DNA of 64,000 bases, from positions 30,231-94,230 of the forward strand of contig JARROA010000022.1 in assembly GCA_037384425.1 (NCBI GenBank), given 5' to 3'. This document shows, in pieces, positions 52,600 through 61,790 of this stretch. The position numbers were made by a program, and so were the translations under genes. The notes beneath the pieces are model-generated. The model was not told the DNA's origin and made no database searches. It saw nothing but the letters and a program-made list of their open reading frames with translations. Each line of letters begins with the position of its first letter. The first letter of the stretch is position 1. The stretch is from Thiodiazotropha sp037384425 (GTDB taxonomy: Bacteria; Pseudomonadota; Gammaproteobacteria; Chromatiales; Chromatiaceae).

Positions 52600-53180
52600 A
52601 TGGGTGAAATCCTGATCCTCTACTATACCCGCCACGGCGCCACCGCCGAGATGGCGCGTCAGATCGCCCGCGGGGTCGAGGAGGTTGACAGCATGCAGGC
52701 CAGACTGCGTACGGTACCGGCCGTCTCCACCGTCTGCGAAGCCAGCGAGTCGGACATCCCGGAGAGCGGGGCGCCCTATGTCAGCGAGCAGGATCTCGAG
52801 CAGTGCGACGGCCTGATGCTGGGCAGTCCCACCCGTTTCGGCAACATGGCGGCGCCGATGAAATATTTCCTCGACACCACCAGCCGGCTGTGGATGAGCG
52901 GCGCCCTGATCGGCAAGCCGGCCGGGGTCTTCACCTCCACCTCCAGCCTCCATGGCGGCCAGGAGAGCACCCTGCTGTCGATGATCACCATGGCATGCTG
53001 ATCACGGGGGTGCCCTACAGCGAGACCACCCTGCTGCACACCCGCAGCGGCGGCACTCCCTACGGCGCCAGCCACCTGGCCGGCAGCGACAGCAAACTTC
53101 CCCTCAGCGACGAGGAGAAGCGGATCTGCCGCTCCCAGGGACGCCACCTGGCAGAGATCACGCAGCGGTTGCGCCACTAG
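52600..53180 (+). pseudogene. wrbA: WrbA-type NAD(P)H:quinone oxidoreductase, frame broken
   Basis: Frame 1 (52600-53001) encodes the flavodoxin-like start ILILYYTRHGATAEMARQIARG, the SPTRFGNMAAPMKYFLD motif and GGQESTLLSM, then hits a stop. Frame 2 continues from about 52986 with HHGMLITGVPYSETTLLHTRSGGTPYGASHLAG to 53180. The usual protein reads LLSMMLPLLHHGML at this point (family knowledge), so about 13 bases are missing at 52984-52986. Joined, the product would be about 197 residues, as normal. It starts one base after arsC. Confidence 0.88.
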
Positions 53181-53194
53181 GAGCCGCTTGCGCC

Positions 53195-53875
53195 ATGCCC
53201 CAGCAGCTGTCCCTCGGCCTCTCAATCCGCCCCAGTGTCGATTTCGCCAGCTTCATCGTCGGCCGCAATGGCGAGGCGGTCTCCCGCCTGCGCACGCCAC
53301 AGGACCCGTTCGTCTACCTCTGGGGCGAATCGGGCAGCGGCAAGAGCCATCTACTGCAGGCGGCCTGCCTGCAGGCCCATCGCGAGGAGCGACTGCCGGC
53401 CTATCTGCCGTTGAAATCGGAACGGGAGATCGATCCCGAAATGTTGCAGGGATTGGAGGGTTACGCCCTGGTCTGTCTGGACGATCTGGAGCGCATCGCA
53501 GGAGAGGCGGCGTGGGAGCGCGCCATCTTCAACCTCTTCAACCTGCTGCGGGAGAACGGCGGACAGCTGCTGGTGGCCGCCGACCGCCCCCCTGCCAGTC
53601 TGCCCATCGCGCTCCCCGACCTGGCCTCCCGGCTGACCTGGGGCCCCTGCTATCACCTGCAGCCGCTGGACGACGAAGAACGCCTGGAGCTGCTGCTACG
53701 CAGCGCCGAACGCAGGGGCATGAGCATGAGCGTGGAGACGGCGAGCTTCCTGCTCCAGCGCACGCCGCGGGACATCCACTTCCTGAGCCTGCTGATGGAC
53801 CGTCTCGACACCGCCTCGCTGGCCGCACAGCGGCGCCTGACCATACCTTTTGTACGTGAAATCCTGAATATCTGA
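53195..53875 (+). CDS. hda: DnaA inactivator Hda
   Basis: 226 residues. The AAA+ domain has Walker A LWGESGSGKSHLLQA, Walker B ALVCLDDLERI and the sensor regions following. An N-terminal clamp-binding motif QQLSLGL (residues 3-9) fits the beta-clamp binding motif needed by Hda. It converts DnaA-ATP to DnaA-ADP after initiation. The length is close to normal. It follows wrbA by 14 bases. Confidence 0.94.
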   Translation: MPQQLSLGLSIRPSVDFASFIVGRNGEAVSRLRTPQDPFVYLWGESGSGKSHLLQAACLQAHREERLPAYLPLKSEREIDPEMLQGLEGYALVCLDDLERIAGEAAWERAIFNLFNLLRENGGQLLVAADRPPASLPIALPDLASRLTWGPCYHLQPLDDEERLELLLRSAERRGMSMSVETASFLLQRTPRDIHFLSLLMDRLDTASLAAQRRLTIPFVREILNI

Positions 53876-53945
53876 GGATTTATAATCGATTCATGAATGA
53901 GGGTGACGACGCGCACGCCTCTAAGCGACACTACAAGGAGTTGTG

Positions 53946-54266
53946 ATGACCACGACCCAAGAGACGATTCAACAGAAACTGCAGCAGGCCTTCTCCCCCA
54001 TCCATCTCGAGGTGATCAACGAGAGCCATATGCACAGTGTGCCGGAGGGCAGCGAATCCCACTTCAAGGTGGTGGTGGTGAGCGACGCCTTCGAGGGCGA
54101 GAAGCTGATTGCCCGTCACCGCCAAGTCAATCGGGTACTGAGCGAGGAGCTGGCCGGCGGCATCCATGCCCTGGCCCTGCACACACTGACCCCGGACGAC
54201 TGGTTCAACCGGGGTGGTACGGTGACCGATTCGCCGCCCTGCCTGGGAGGCTCGAAACAGGGCTGA
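53946..54266 (+). CDS. BolA family protein
   Basis: 106 residues from the ATG at 53946 (GTG at 53943 is in frame). The BolA motif is TQETIQQKLQQAFSPIHLEVINESHMHSVP, followed by SHFKVVVVSDAFEGEKLIARHRQVNRVL with a conserved His. BolA proteins bind Fe-S clusters with monothiol glutaredoxins and act in stress response. The glutaredoxin-like gene follows four bases downstream. It is the classical BolA type rather than IbaG. Confidence 0.93.
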   Translation: MTTTQETIQQKLQQAFSPIHLEVINESHMHSVPEGSESHFKVVVVSDAFEGEKLIARHRQVNRVLSEELAGGIHALALHTLTPDDWFNRGGTVTDSPPCLGGSKQG

Positions 54267-54270
54267 GGTG

Positions 54271-54600
54271 ATGAATCTCTCCTGGCTGCCCGCCTTTCTG
54301 CGCCCTCTGCGGCGATCCACGGCGCAGCAACAGCAGGTGGACCGGGAGACCCGCCAGCTGGCGCTCTACCATTTTCCCCTGTGCGGTTACTGCCTGCGGG
54401 TGCGCCGGGCCATCTGGCGTCTCAATCTGCACATCGAATTGCGCAATGCAGCGGACGAGGCCCGCTGGCGCCATGAGCTGCGTGATGGGGGCGGCAGGCT
54501 TCAGGTACCCTGCCTGCAGATCCGCCACCCCGACCGTACGGAGTGGCTCTACGAGTCGGACGACATCATCAACTATCTTCGGGTTCGTTTCGCCGACTGA
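54271..54600 (+). CDS. glutaredoxin/GST N-terminal-like protein with CGYC
   Basis: 109 residues. The redox motif is LYHFPLCGYCLRVRRAIWRL, dithiol CxxC, in a glutaredoxin fold; the cis-Pro is in LQVPCLQI and the glutathione-site-like ESDDIINYL follows. The N-terminal ~25 residues are charged and may be a tail. It is just after bolA, so the two are co-transcribed and may cooperate, although BolA's known partner is a monothiol CGFS glutaredoxin. Confidence 0.85.
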   Translation: MNLSWLPAFLRPLRRSTAQQQQVDRETRQLALYHFPLCGYCLRVRRAIWRLNLHIELRNAADEARWRHELRDGGGRLQVPCLQIRHPDRTEWLYESDDIINYLRVRFAD

Positions 54601-54645
54601 TCTCGATCCGTCCGGCAGCGTGATCGGCAGCTTCAGGACCGCCCA

Positions 54646-55767
54646 TCAGTCCCGCTGCAAGACCACGCTCACTTGGAGCTGATTGCCGTTGCGCCAGAGG
54701 CTCAGGCTGGTCTGATCGCCGACCCTGAAATCGTCGAGCCGTCCCAGCAGTTCGTTGACCGTGGTTACCGGGCGGCCTCCGATCTTCTGGATCACGTCGC
54801 CGGCAATGACATCACCGTTGGCGTCCACCCGGGTTCCCTGCAGTCCGGCCGCCTCCGCCGCCGAACCCGGTGCGACGCGCAATACCACCACACCTTCGAT
54901 ACCGAGTTCGTGCAGGATCACCCGGTTGATATCCTGGTCGATCGATATCCCCAGCGATGGGCGTAGGTAGCGTCCGCTGGCGATCAGCTCCGGCACCACC
55001 CGGTTGACCGTATCCACCGGCACCGCGAAGCCGATTCCGGCATAGGCCCCGGAGGGACTGTAGATCGCCGTGTTGATGCCGATCAGCCGTCCCGCGCTGT
55101 CGAGCAGGGGCCCGCCCGAATTACCCGGGTTGATGGCGGCGTCGGTCTGGATCAGGTGGTCGATGGCAACCCCGCCGCGCCCCTCCGACAGGGTACGGTC
55201 GAGGGCGGAGACCACCCCGGTGGTGAGGGTGTAGTCGAGGCCGAAAGGGTTGCCGATGGCGAACACCTTCTGTCCCACCTTGAGATCGGCGCTGCTGCCG
55301 ACGGGCACCGGCGGCGGGCGGTCGATGGGGACCCGGATACGCAGCACCGCCAGGTCGTGATCGGGGCTGCTGCCGATCAGCACCGCGCGATAGCTGCGGC
55401 CGTCGTTCAGCCGCACATTGGCCTCGGCGGCGTCGGCGATCACATGATGGTTGGTCACCACGTGGCCCAGATCATCCCAGATGAACCCCGAGCCGGTGCC
55501 CTGGGGTACGCTGAAGATATCCCGGGTCCAGGGATCGAGCAGCCGCTGTACCGTGGTGATGTATACCACTGCGGGACTGGCCCGCTGGAAGATTTCGACC
55601 GTGGTCTGCTCGTCCGCCGCCAGATCGCCCCGCGGCGTCACCGCTCGCGGTTCGGTGGTGAGACCGATGATCCAGTGCTCCAGCAGGGGCAGGAAGGTCC
55701 AGGCCAGCACCAACAGCAGCAGGCCGATGAAGATGGCCTGGATGCGGCGCAGAGTGGGGTCAACCAT
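54646..55767 (-). CDS. DegS/DegQ-type trypsin-like serine protease with one PDZ
   Basis: 373 residues. An N-terminal membrane anchor (IFIGLLLLVLAWTFLPLL) precedes a protease domain with the catalytic triad His in VVTNHHVIADA, Asp in HDLAVLRI and Ser in NPGNSGGPLLD. A single PDZ domain fills the C-terminal 100 residues (VLRVAPGSAAEAAGLQG). One anchor and one PDZ match DegS-like enzymes, which sense misfolded outer membrane proteins, but no rseA is adjacent, so AlgW/DegS or a variant DegQ are both possible. Confidence 0.92.
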   Translation of the reverse strand: MVDPTLRRIQAIFIGLLLLVLAWTFLPLLEHWIIGLTTEPRAVTPRGDLAADEQTTVEIFQRASPAVVYITTVQRLLDPWTRDIFSVPQGTGSGFIWDDLGHVVTNHHVIADAAEANVRLNDGRSYRAVLIGSSPDHDLAVLRIRVPIDRPPPVPVGSSADLKVGQKVFAIGNPFGLDYTLTTGVVSALDRTLSEGRGGVAIDHLIQTDAAINPGNSGGPLLDSAGRLIGINTAIYSPSGAYAGIGFAVPVDTVNRVVPELIASGRYLRPSLGISIDQDINRVILHELGIEGVVVLRVAPGSAAEAAGLQGTRVDANGDVIAGDVIQKIGGRPVTTVNELLGRLDDFRVGDQTSLSLWRNGNQLQVSVVLQRD

Positions 55768-55823
55768 GATACCGCCAACCTTTGTCGCTCACCCCCGTAC
55801 CCACGTCAATGCCCCGTCACCAC

Positions 55824-57176
55824 TCATCCGTGTTGTTTGAAATAGTCCCGGGTCAGGGCGAACACCACCGGGCTCAACAGCAGCAGGGCGATGAGGTTGG
55901 GGATCGCCATCAGGGCGTTGAGGGTGTCCGACACCAGCCAGACGAAGTTGAGGGAGTCCTGGGCCATCGCGCCCACTGGTATCATTACCACCCAGAGCAC
56001 ACGGAAGGGCACGATCGACCTGACCCCGAAGAGATACTCCACACAGCGTTCTCCATACACACTCCAGCCCAGGATGGTGGTGAAGGCGAACACCGCCAGC
56101 CCCAGGGAGACTACGTGCTGCCCGATCCCGGGCAGGGCCTGTTCGAAGGCCATGGAGGAGAGGGCCGCACCCGTCTCGCCGCTGGTCCAGGCGCCGGTGA
56201 CCACGATGGCCAGGCCGGTGATGGAGCAGACCACCAGGGTATCGATGAAGGTGCCGAGCATGGCCACCGTACCCTGTCGCACCGGGTTGTCGGTGGCCGC
56301 TGCGGCATGGGCTATGGGGGCGCTGCCGAGGCCCGCTTCGTTAGAGAAGATGCCGCGGGCCACGCCGTAGCGGATGGCGGCCCAGATAGCCGCGCCGGCG
56401 AAGCCGCCGGTAGCCGCTGTAGGGGTGAAGGCCTGTTTGACGATTTCCACCACCGCGCCGGGGATGGCGCCCGCATGCAGGACCAGCACCACCAGTCCTG
56501 CCAACAGATAGGCGATGGCCATGAAGGGGACCAGCTTGCCCGCCACCTCGGCGATGCGACGGATACCGCCGATCAGCACCAGGGCCGCCAGCACCGCCAT
56601 CACCAGGCCGGTGATCCAGGGCGCAATCTGCAGACCGCCATTCTCCGACAGCGCATGGGCCACCGAGTTGGCCTGCACCGTATTGCCGATACCGAAGCCG
56701 GCCAGGGCGCCGAAGACAGCGAAGAGACCGCCGAGCCAGGCCCAGTTCGCACCCAACCCGTTCTTGATGTAGTACATGGGGCCACCTACGTGGTTGCCGT
56801 TCTCGTCCACTTCGCGGAAGCGCACCGCCAGCACCGCCTCGGCATACTTGGTCGCCATGCCGACCAGGGCGGTGCACCACATCCAGAACAGGGCGCCGGG
56901 CCCGCCGAGGGCGATGGCGGTTGCCACGCCGGCGATGTTGCCGGTACCGATGGTGGCCGAAAGGGAGGTCATCAGCGCGTTGAAGGGGCTGATCTCGCCC
57001 TCACCCAACCCCTCGCGTCCGCGCCAGAGCATGCGGAAACCGTAACCGAGCCGCGCCAGCGGCATCAGCTTGAGGCCGATCATGAGAATCAGGCCGGTGC
57101 CCAGAATCAGCACCAGCATCAGCGGCCCCCAGACGATACCGTTGAGGCCCTTGACCAGATCTGTAATGCTCTCCAC
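55824..57176 (-). CDS. alanine/glycine:cation symporter, AGCS family
   Basis: 450 residues from the GTG at 57176, which follows GGGGGAG; the longer frame to 57356 is out-of-family. About ten membrane helices are present. Signatures: SLSATIGTGNIAGVATAIALGGPGALFWMW, GGPMYYIKNGLG, SNEAGLGSAPIAHAAA and DNPVRQGTVAMLGTFIDTLVV. The family imports alanine or glycine with Na+. It lies alone, 57 bases from the protease gene in the same direction. Confidence 0.94.
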   Translation of the reverse strand: MESITDLVKGLNGIVWGPLMLVLILGTGLILMIGLKLMPLARLGYGFRMLWRGREGLGEGEISPFNALMTSLSATIGTGNIAGVATAIALGGPGALFWMWCTALVGMATKYAEAVLAVRFREVDENGNHVGGPMYYIKNGLGANWAWLGGLFAVFGALAGFGIGNTVQANSVAHALSENGGLQIAPWITGLVMAVLAALVLIGGIRRIAEVAGKLVPFMAIAYLLAGLVVLVLHAGAIPGAVVEIVKQAFTPTAATGGFAGAAIWAAIRYGVARGIFSNEAGLGSAPIAHAAAATDNPVRQGTVAMLGTFIDTLVVCSITGLAIVVTGAWTSGETGAALSSMAFEQALPGIGQHVVSLGLAVFAFTTILGWSVYGERCVEYLFGVRSIVPFRVLWVVMIPVGAMAQDSLNFVWLVSDTLNALMAIPNLIALLLLSPVVFALTRDYFKQHG

Positions 57177-57401
57177 CCTGCTCCCCCCTTTGTTCGTATC
57201 TGCACAGTGGAGCCGGCTGCCACCGGCTTGAAACCACACTATACACAACTCGCCCTGAGGCCCAAACCGGCTCACCCGGCGGTTTCCGGCCCCCTGTCGG
57301 GGTTTCGCCAAGGCCGCACCAAAATGGCGCTTCTCCCTTGAGAAAGCGGTGTCCACGGACTAATCTGTGACGAACCGGGACTAAGATCAGGTAATAACGA
57401 C

Positions 57402-57764
57402 ATGTCAGTCTGCAAGGATCTCAAGGGCTATGCCAGGCGTCACGAATGGATGGCGGATTTCTTCTCTCTGCTGGCCATCCTGCTGCTCTTCGGCTCCCTC
57501 TATCTGGGCGCGCTCTACTACAGTCCTGTGTTGATCTGGATGCAGACCGATACCATCCTGCACGTACCGGCGGTGATGGCGCTGCTGCTGCTCGACGTAT
57601 TCCTGATCTTCCTGTTTCTGAGCATCGGCTCGGCCCGCTACGGCGATGAGGCTGAGAGCTGCTTCCACACCTTCCGCGGCCGTCGCGCCGGCAGCGGCTC
57701 GATCGGCATCATGTTCAACAACTGGCTGCACCATATCGAGCAGGTCGGACGCAGGCACCGTTAA
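57402..57764 (+). CDS. small two-helix membrane protein, unknown
   Basis: 120 residues with two membrane helices (SLLAILLLFGSLYLGALYYSP and VPAVMALLLLDVFLIFLFLSI) separated by a short loop, and a basic C-terminal tail ending HIEQVGRRHR. No family is recognised. It starts 45 bases before the TatT lipoprotein gene and could be the first gene of that operon. Confidence 0.6.
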   Translation: MSVCKDLKGYARRHEWMADFFSLLAILLLFGSLYLGALYYSPVLIWMQTDTILHVPAVMALLLLDVFLIFLFLSIGSARYGDEAESCFHTFRGRRAGSGSIGIMFNNWLHHIEQVGRRHR

Positions 57765-57809
57765 CTGCCGGTTGCCTCGACCACCCCCCCTCAGAGACAA
57801 TCCTCTGCT

Positions 57810-58649
57810 ATGTCGTTGTTTGTCCGCTTGCTGACCCTGCTGCTCGGTGCCTGGCTCACCGGTTGCGTCTCCCTTGCCACCGATCGTCTGGCCAACAACC
57901 TGTCGCAGGCCATGCTCAACCAGACCGACCCCGAGATCGTGCGCAGCGGCGCTCCCGCCTACCTTTTGCTGCTCGACTCCCTGATCGCTCAGAATCCGGA
58001 CGATCAGGGACTGCTCTACGCCGGCGCCCGCCTCTACGGCGCCTATGCCGGCGGCCTGGTCAATGATCCCCAGCGCCAGCAGCGGCTCACCGACAAGGCG
58101 CTGGAATACGCCCGCCGCGGACTCTGTCCGGAAACCCCCGGGTTCTGCCGCACCATGGGCGAACCCTTCGAGACCTTCGCCCTGGCCCTGGCGGAGGTCG
58201 ACGAGGGCGAGATCGAGGGCGTCTACCTCTACGCCACCAGCTGGGCAGGCTGGATCCAGGCCCACTCCGAGGCCTGGAGCGCCGTCGCCGACCTGCCCAA
58301 GGCGGAGGCGATGCTGCAGTGGGTGACGGCCCGGGACCCGGCCTACGACAACGGCCGCGCCCAGCTCTACCTGGGAGTGATCGGCAGCCAGGTGCCCCCC
58401 ACCCTGGGCGGCAAACCGGAGGTGGGGCGCCAGCACTTCGAGGCCGCGATCGCCTTTTCCCATGGCCGCGACCTGATGGCGAAAGTAGAATATGCCCGTC
58501 ACTATGCCCGGCTGGTGTTCGATCAGCCGTTGCACGATCGACTGCTCAACGAGGTGCTGGAGGCCGATCCGGTCGCCAACGGCCTCACGCTCAGCAACAT
58601 CATGGCCCAGCAGCAGGCCAAAAAACTGCTGCAGGATGACTACTTCTAA
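57810..58649 (+). CDS. tatT: TRAP transporter T-component (TatT) lipoprotein
   Basis: 279 residues. A lipoprotein signal ends at Cys19 (LGAWLTGCVS). The mature helical domain contains TPR-like repeats (LLLLDSLIAQNPDDQGLLYAGARLYGAYAGG) typical of TatT, the periplasmic component of tripartite TRAP systems that assists the substrate-binding protein. It lies 13 bases before the dctP gene. Confidence 0.9.
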   Translation: MSLFVRLLTLLLGAWLTGCVSLATDRLANNLSQAMLNQTDPEIVRSGAPAYLLLLDSLIAQNPDDQGLLYAGARLYGAYAGGLVNDPQRQQRLTDKALEYARRGLCPETPGFCRTMGEPFETFALALAEVDEGEIEGVYLYATSWAGWIQAHSEAWSAVADLPKAEAMLQWVTARDPAYDNGRAQLYLGVIGSQVPPTLGGKPEVGRQHFEAAIAFSHGRDLMAKVEYARHYARLVFDQPLHDRLLNEVLEADPVANGLTLSNIMAQQQAKKLLQDDYF

Positions 58650-58662
58650 GGACCCGACCGAC

Positions 58663-59667
58663 ATGCTTGCCCGTTTCGCCGCCCTCCTCCTGTTCTACCT
58701 CATCGTCCTGCCCCTGCCGGCCGCCACCACGCTGAAGATCGCCACCATCGCCCCCGACGGCACCAGCTGGATGAAACAGATGCGGGCCGCCGCCAAGCAG
58801 ATCGAGCAAGGTACTGAGGGACGGGTCAAACTGCGCTTCTACCCCGGTGGCGTGATGGGCAACGACAACAGCGTGCTGCGCAAGATCCGCGTCGGCCAGC
58901 TGCACGGCGGCGCCATCACCGGCGGCGGACTCAGCGCGATCTATGCCGACGCCCAGATCTACACCCTGCCGTTCCAGTTCCGCAATCTGCAGGAGGTGGA
59001 CGCGGTGCGCCGTGTGATGGATCCGGAGATCATCGAGGGACTGCATAAGGCGGGCTATGTCAGCTTCGGCCTCAGCGAGGGCGGTTTCGCCTACCTGCTC
59101 TCCAACGCCCCAGTGAAGACCACCGACGACATGCGTGGCCTGAAGATCTGGATCCCCGAGGGGGACGAGATCAACGCCAGGATGTTCGAGGCCCTGGGCA
59201 TCTCACCCATCCCCCTGCCCATGACCGATGTCATGACCGGCCTGCAGACCGGCCTCATCGACACCATCGCCAGCTCCCCCATCGGCGCCATCGCCCTGCA
59301 GTGGCATACGCGGGTGAAATACCTGACCCAGGTACCACTGGCATACCTCTACGCCACCCTGGTGATCACGGAGAAGGCCCTGGCAAAACTGGATCAAGCA
59401 GACCGGGAGCTGGTCACGCGGGTGCTGCAGGAGACCTTTTCAGGGCTCGACGCACAAAACCGGCAGGACAACCGCCAGGCCCTGGAGGCTTTACAAGGCC
59501 AGGGCATCGACTTCGTGGAGCCCAGCATGACCCAGCGACAGGAGTGGGAGAAGCATGCCAACACCATGCTGCAAAGCCTCTCCTCCCAGGGGCTGTTCGA
59601 CGCCGCCATGCTCAAGCAGATGCAGCAACTGATCCAGTCCGCGCGCAGCACCAGCTCCCATCCCTGA
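58663..59667 (+). CDS. dctP: TRAP transporter substrate-binding protein DctP
   Basis: 334 residues from the ATG at 58663; a signal peptide (FAALLLFYLIVLPLPAATT) is directly visible. The mature start LKIATIAPDGTSWMKQMRAAAK and motifs GGVMGNDNSVLRKIRVGQLHGG and PFQFRNLQEVDAVRRVMD match the family. The conserved substrate Arg is in the MRGLKIWIPEG region. TatT next to it suggests a substrate that needs the T-component. The Q and M genes lie 1.6 kb downstream. Confidence 0.93.
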   Translation: MLARFAALLLFYLIVLPLPAATTLKIATIAPDGTSWMKQMRAAAKQIEQGTEGRVKLRFYPGGVMGNDNSVLRKIRVGQLHGGAITGGGLSAIYADAQIYTLPFQFRNLQEVDAVRRVMDPEIIEGLHKAGYVSFGLSEGGFAYLLSNAPVKTTDDMRGLKIWIPEGDEINARMFEALGISPIPLPMTDVMTGLQTGLIDTIASSPIGAIALQWHTRVKYLTQVPLAYLYATLVITEKALAKLDQADRELVTRVLQETFSGLDAQNRQDNRQALEALQGQGIDFVEPSMTQRQEWEKHANTMLQSLSSQGLFDAAMLKQMQQLIQSARSTSSHP

Positions 59668-59676
59668 ACCCCACCG

Positions 59677-60909
59677 TCATGGCGTCACGATGAAACGCCA
59701 TAGGCTGTAGGCGAGAAACGCCATCGACACCAGGGCGCCGGTCAGCGGCAGCCAGTCGGGCAGCGGCTTTACCCCCGTCGGCGGCGCCTGTTGCCGATGG
59801 ATCCTCAGCAGGGCCAGATTCATCAGACTGAAGACCAGCAGCACGATGAAGCTGGTCAGCTTTGCCAGTACCTCCAGCGGCTGCCAGAGGGCGAACAGCA
59901 GTACCAGTGCGACCACGACCAGGGTGGCGAAATCCGGCGTGCGTCGTCGCGCATCGATATGCGCCAGTCCCGGCCAGAGCCAACCCAGGCGGGCGAGACC
60001 GAACAGCATGCGCGAGGCCATGATCATCTGTACCAGCGCCCCGTTCACCACCGCCACCAGGGAGATGGCGCTGATCAGCCAGGGCTCCCTGCCGGTGGCG
60101 GCCTGATAGATCAGGGCCAGTGGCGCGTCGCTCGCCGCCAGTGCGGCGGGCGGCAGATTGAGAATCGCGGTCAGCGCCACCAGCACGTAGATCACCAGGG
60201 TGGCAAGCAGCGTCAGCACGATGGCCAACGGCAGCGTCCGCCGGGGCTCCACCACCTCCTCGGCGATATTGACCATATCCTCGAAGCCGATGAAGGCGTA
60301 GAAGGCCAGCAGCGCACCCAGCAGGATACCACCCCAGGCCGTCGCTTCGGTGGGTGGCGCCAAAACCGGCCAGTCGACGTCCGGCGAGAACAGGGCTTCG
60401 CGGCCGACCCAGATCACGATCAGCAGGGCCAGCACCTCCAGCAGGGTGAAGAGGGCCGCCACCCGTATCGAAGTCTCGATCCCCAGATAGGCTATTCCGC
60501 CCAGTAGCAGGGGCACGCCCAACAGCACCAGCCAGTCGGGCAGATCCACGAAGATGGCCAGGTAGCCGACCGCACCGCGGATGATCCCCGCCGAGGAGAC
60601 CACCCCCATGGCCACGATCAACAGGCCGAGCAGGGCGGAGAGCCTGGGTATGCCGAATGCGCGATGCATGTAGAGCGCTTCGCCGGCGCTGAGCGGGTAA
60701 CGGCTGGACAGTTCGCCATAGCTGAAGGCGGTGAAAGCGACCAGCAGGGCGGCCAATAGAAAGGCCAGCGGCGCCTGCATGCCGGCCACCCCGGCGATCT
60801 TGCCCACCAGCACGAAGATGCCGGCGCCGATGGTGTTGCCGAGACCATAGAGAAACAGGCCGGTCACGCCGACGCTGCGTCTCAAGCCGGTTTCTGTCAC
60901 ACTCTGCAT
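59677..60909 (-). CDS. APC family amino acid permease
   Basis: 410 residues from the ATG at 60909 (MQSVTETGLRRSVGVTG); the longer frame lacks support. About 12 helices. The first helix has the APC motif GLGNTIGAGIFVLVG, followed by FLLAALLVAFTAFSYGELSSRYPLSAGEALY. Later EDMVNIAEEVVEPRRTLPLAIV is the typical loop. It should import amino acids by proton symport. It lies on the opposite strand between the two parts of the TRAP set. Confidence 0.92.
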   Translation of the reverse strand: MQSVTETGLRRSVGVTGLFLYGLGNTIGAGIFVLVGKIAGVAGMQAPLAFLLAALLVAFTAFSYGELSSRYPLSAGEALYMHRAFGIPRLSALLGLLIVAMGVVSSAGIIRGAVGYLAIFVDLPDWLVLLGVPLLLGGIAYLGIETSIRVAALFTLLEVLALLIVIWVGREALFSPDVDWPVLAPPTEATAWGGILLGALLAFYAFIGFEDMVNIAEEVVEPRRTLPLAIVLTLLATLVIYVLVALTAILNLPPAALAASDAPLALIYQAATGREPWLISAISLVAVVNGALVQMIMASRMLFGLARLGWLWPGLAHIDARRRTPDFATLVVVALVLLFALWQPLEVLAKLTSFIVLLVFSLMNLALLRIHRQQAPPTGVKPLPDWLPLTGALVSMAFLAYSLWRFIVTP

Positions 60910-60943
60910 CACGCCACCCGCGCATCTGACAGGAAAGGTTTCG

Positions 60944-61255
60944 ATGTCCCCTAACAATCTGTTTAAACCCGATCAGGCTGAAGAACAAGGTGAACGCTTC
61001 GATACCTTGCTCGAACACAAGAACGTGACCATCGAGCGCATTCTCAGTCCACCCGAAACGGTGACGGAGATGGCCGCGCAGCCCCATGATGAGTGGATCT
61101 GCATTCTGCAGGGCAGTGCGCGGCTGGAGATGAACGATGAGGTACACCAGCTGCATCGCGGCGATCAGATCCTGATCCCCGCCGATACCCCGCACCGGGT
61201 CCTCACCACCAGTCACCGCCCCCACTGCCTGTGGCTGGCGGTACATATCCGCTGA
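60944..61255 (+). CDS. small cupin protein
   Basis: 103 residues in a single cupin domain. Motif 1 region includes PHDEWICILQGSARLEM, and motif 2 HRGDQILIPADTPHRVLTTS contains the conserved His. It is a typical single-cupin metal-binding protein. It starts 34 bases from the divergent APC permease start and lies 43 bases before the TRAP small permease gene, so it may be transcribed with it. The function is unknown. Confidence 0.85.
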   Translation: MSPNNLFKPDQAEEQGERFDTLLEHKNVTIERILSPPETVTEMAAQPHDEWICILQGSARLEMNDEVHQLHRGDQILIPADTPHRVLTTSHRPHCLWLAVHIR

Positions 61256-61298
61256 ATCGTTTTCACAGGCAGCCTCCGGCAACCTATAATCCGTTCCC

Positions 61299-61790
61299 AT
61301 GTTGTCCGTACTGAACCGCTTGAAACAGCTGCTGATTCGCCTGGAGGAGGGACTCCTGGTGCTGATGCTCAGCGCCATGATCCTGCTCGCCACATGGCAG
61401 ATCCTGGTGCGCAACCTGTTCGATTACGGTTTTTTCTGGGCCGATCCGGCCCTGCGCATGATGGTGCTCTGGCTGGCCCTGCTCGGCGCCATCGCGGCAA
61501 CCCGGGACGACCGGCACATTCGCATCGACCTCGTCTCCCGCTTTCTCAGTGCACGCGGCAAGGCCTGGGTACAGATCATCAATGACCTTTTCAGCGCCGT
61601 CGTCTGCGGGCTGATCGCCTGGCATGCCGGGCGCTTGGTCTACTTTGAGTGGCAGGACGGTAGCGAGCTCTTCGGCGGCCTGCCGGCCTGGTTGGGCGAG
61701 TCGATCATCCCCCTCGGTTTCGGCCTCATGGCCTTGCGTTTCCTGTTCGGTGTGCCCCTGCACCTGAGTGCCGGAGCCAAGACGTGCTGA
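61299..61790 (+). CDS. dctQ: TRAP transporter small permease DctQ
   Basis: 163 residues with four membrane helices (LVLMLSAMILLATWQILVRNLF and RMMVLWLALLGAIAATRDDRHI, with two more). The DctQ pattern LRMMVLWLALLGAI followed by RDDRHIRIDLV is conserved. It overlaps the large permease gene by seven bases. Confidence 0.92.
   Translation: MLSVLNRLKQLLIRLEEGLLVLMLSAMILLATWQILVRNLFDYGFFWADPALRMMVLWLALLGAIAATRDDRHIRIDLVSRFLSARGKAWVQIINDLFSAVVCGLIAWHAGRLVYFEWQDGSELFGGLPAWLGESIIPLGFGLMALRFLFGVPLHLSAGAKTC

Noticed and set aside
59612..61414. A 600-codon minus-strand frame across the APC permease, cupin and dctQ starts
   Set aside because: It is a repetitive-looking GC-rich shadow; the APC permease frame on the same strand has typical membrane helices.
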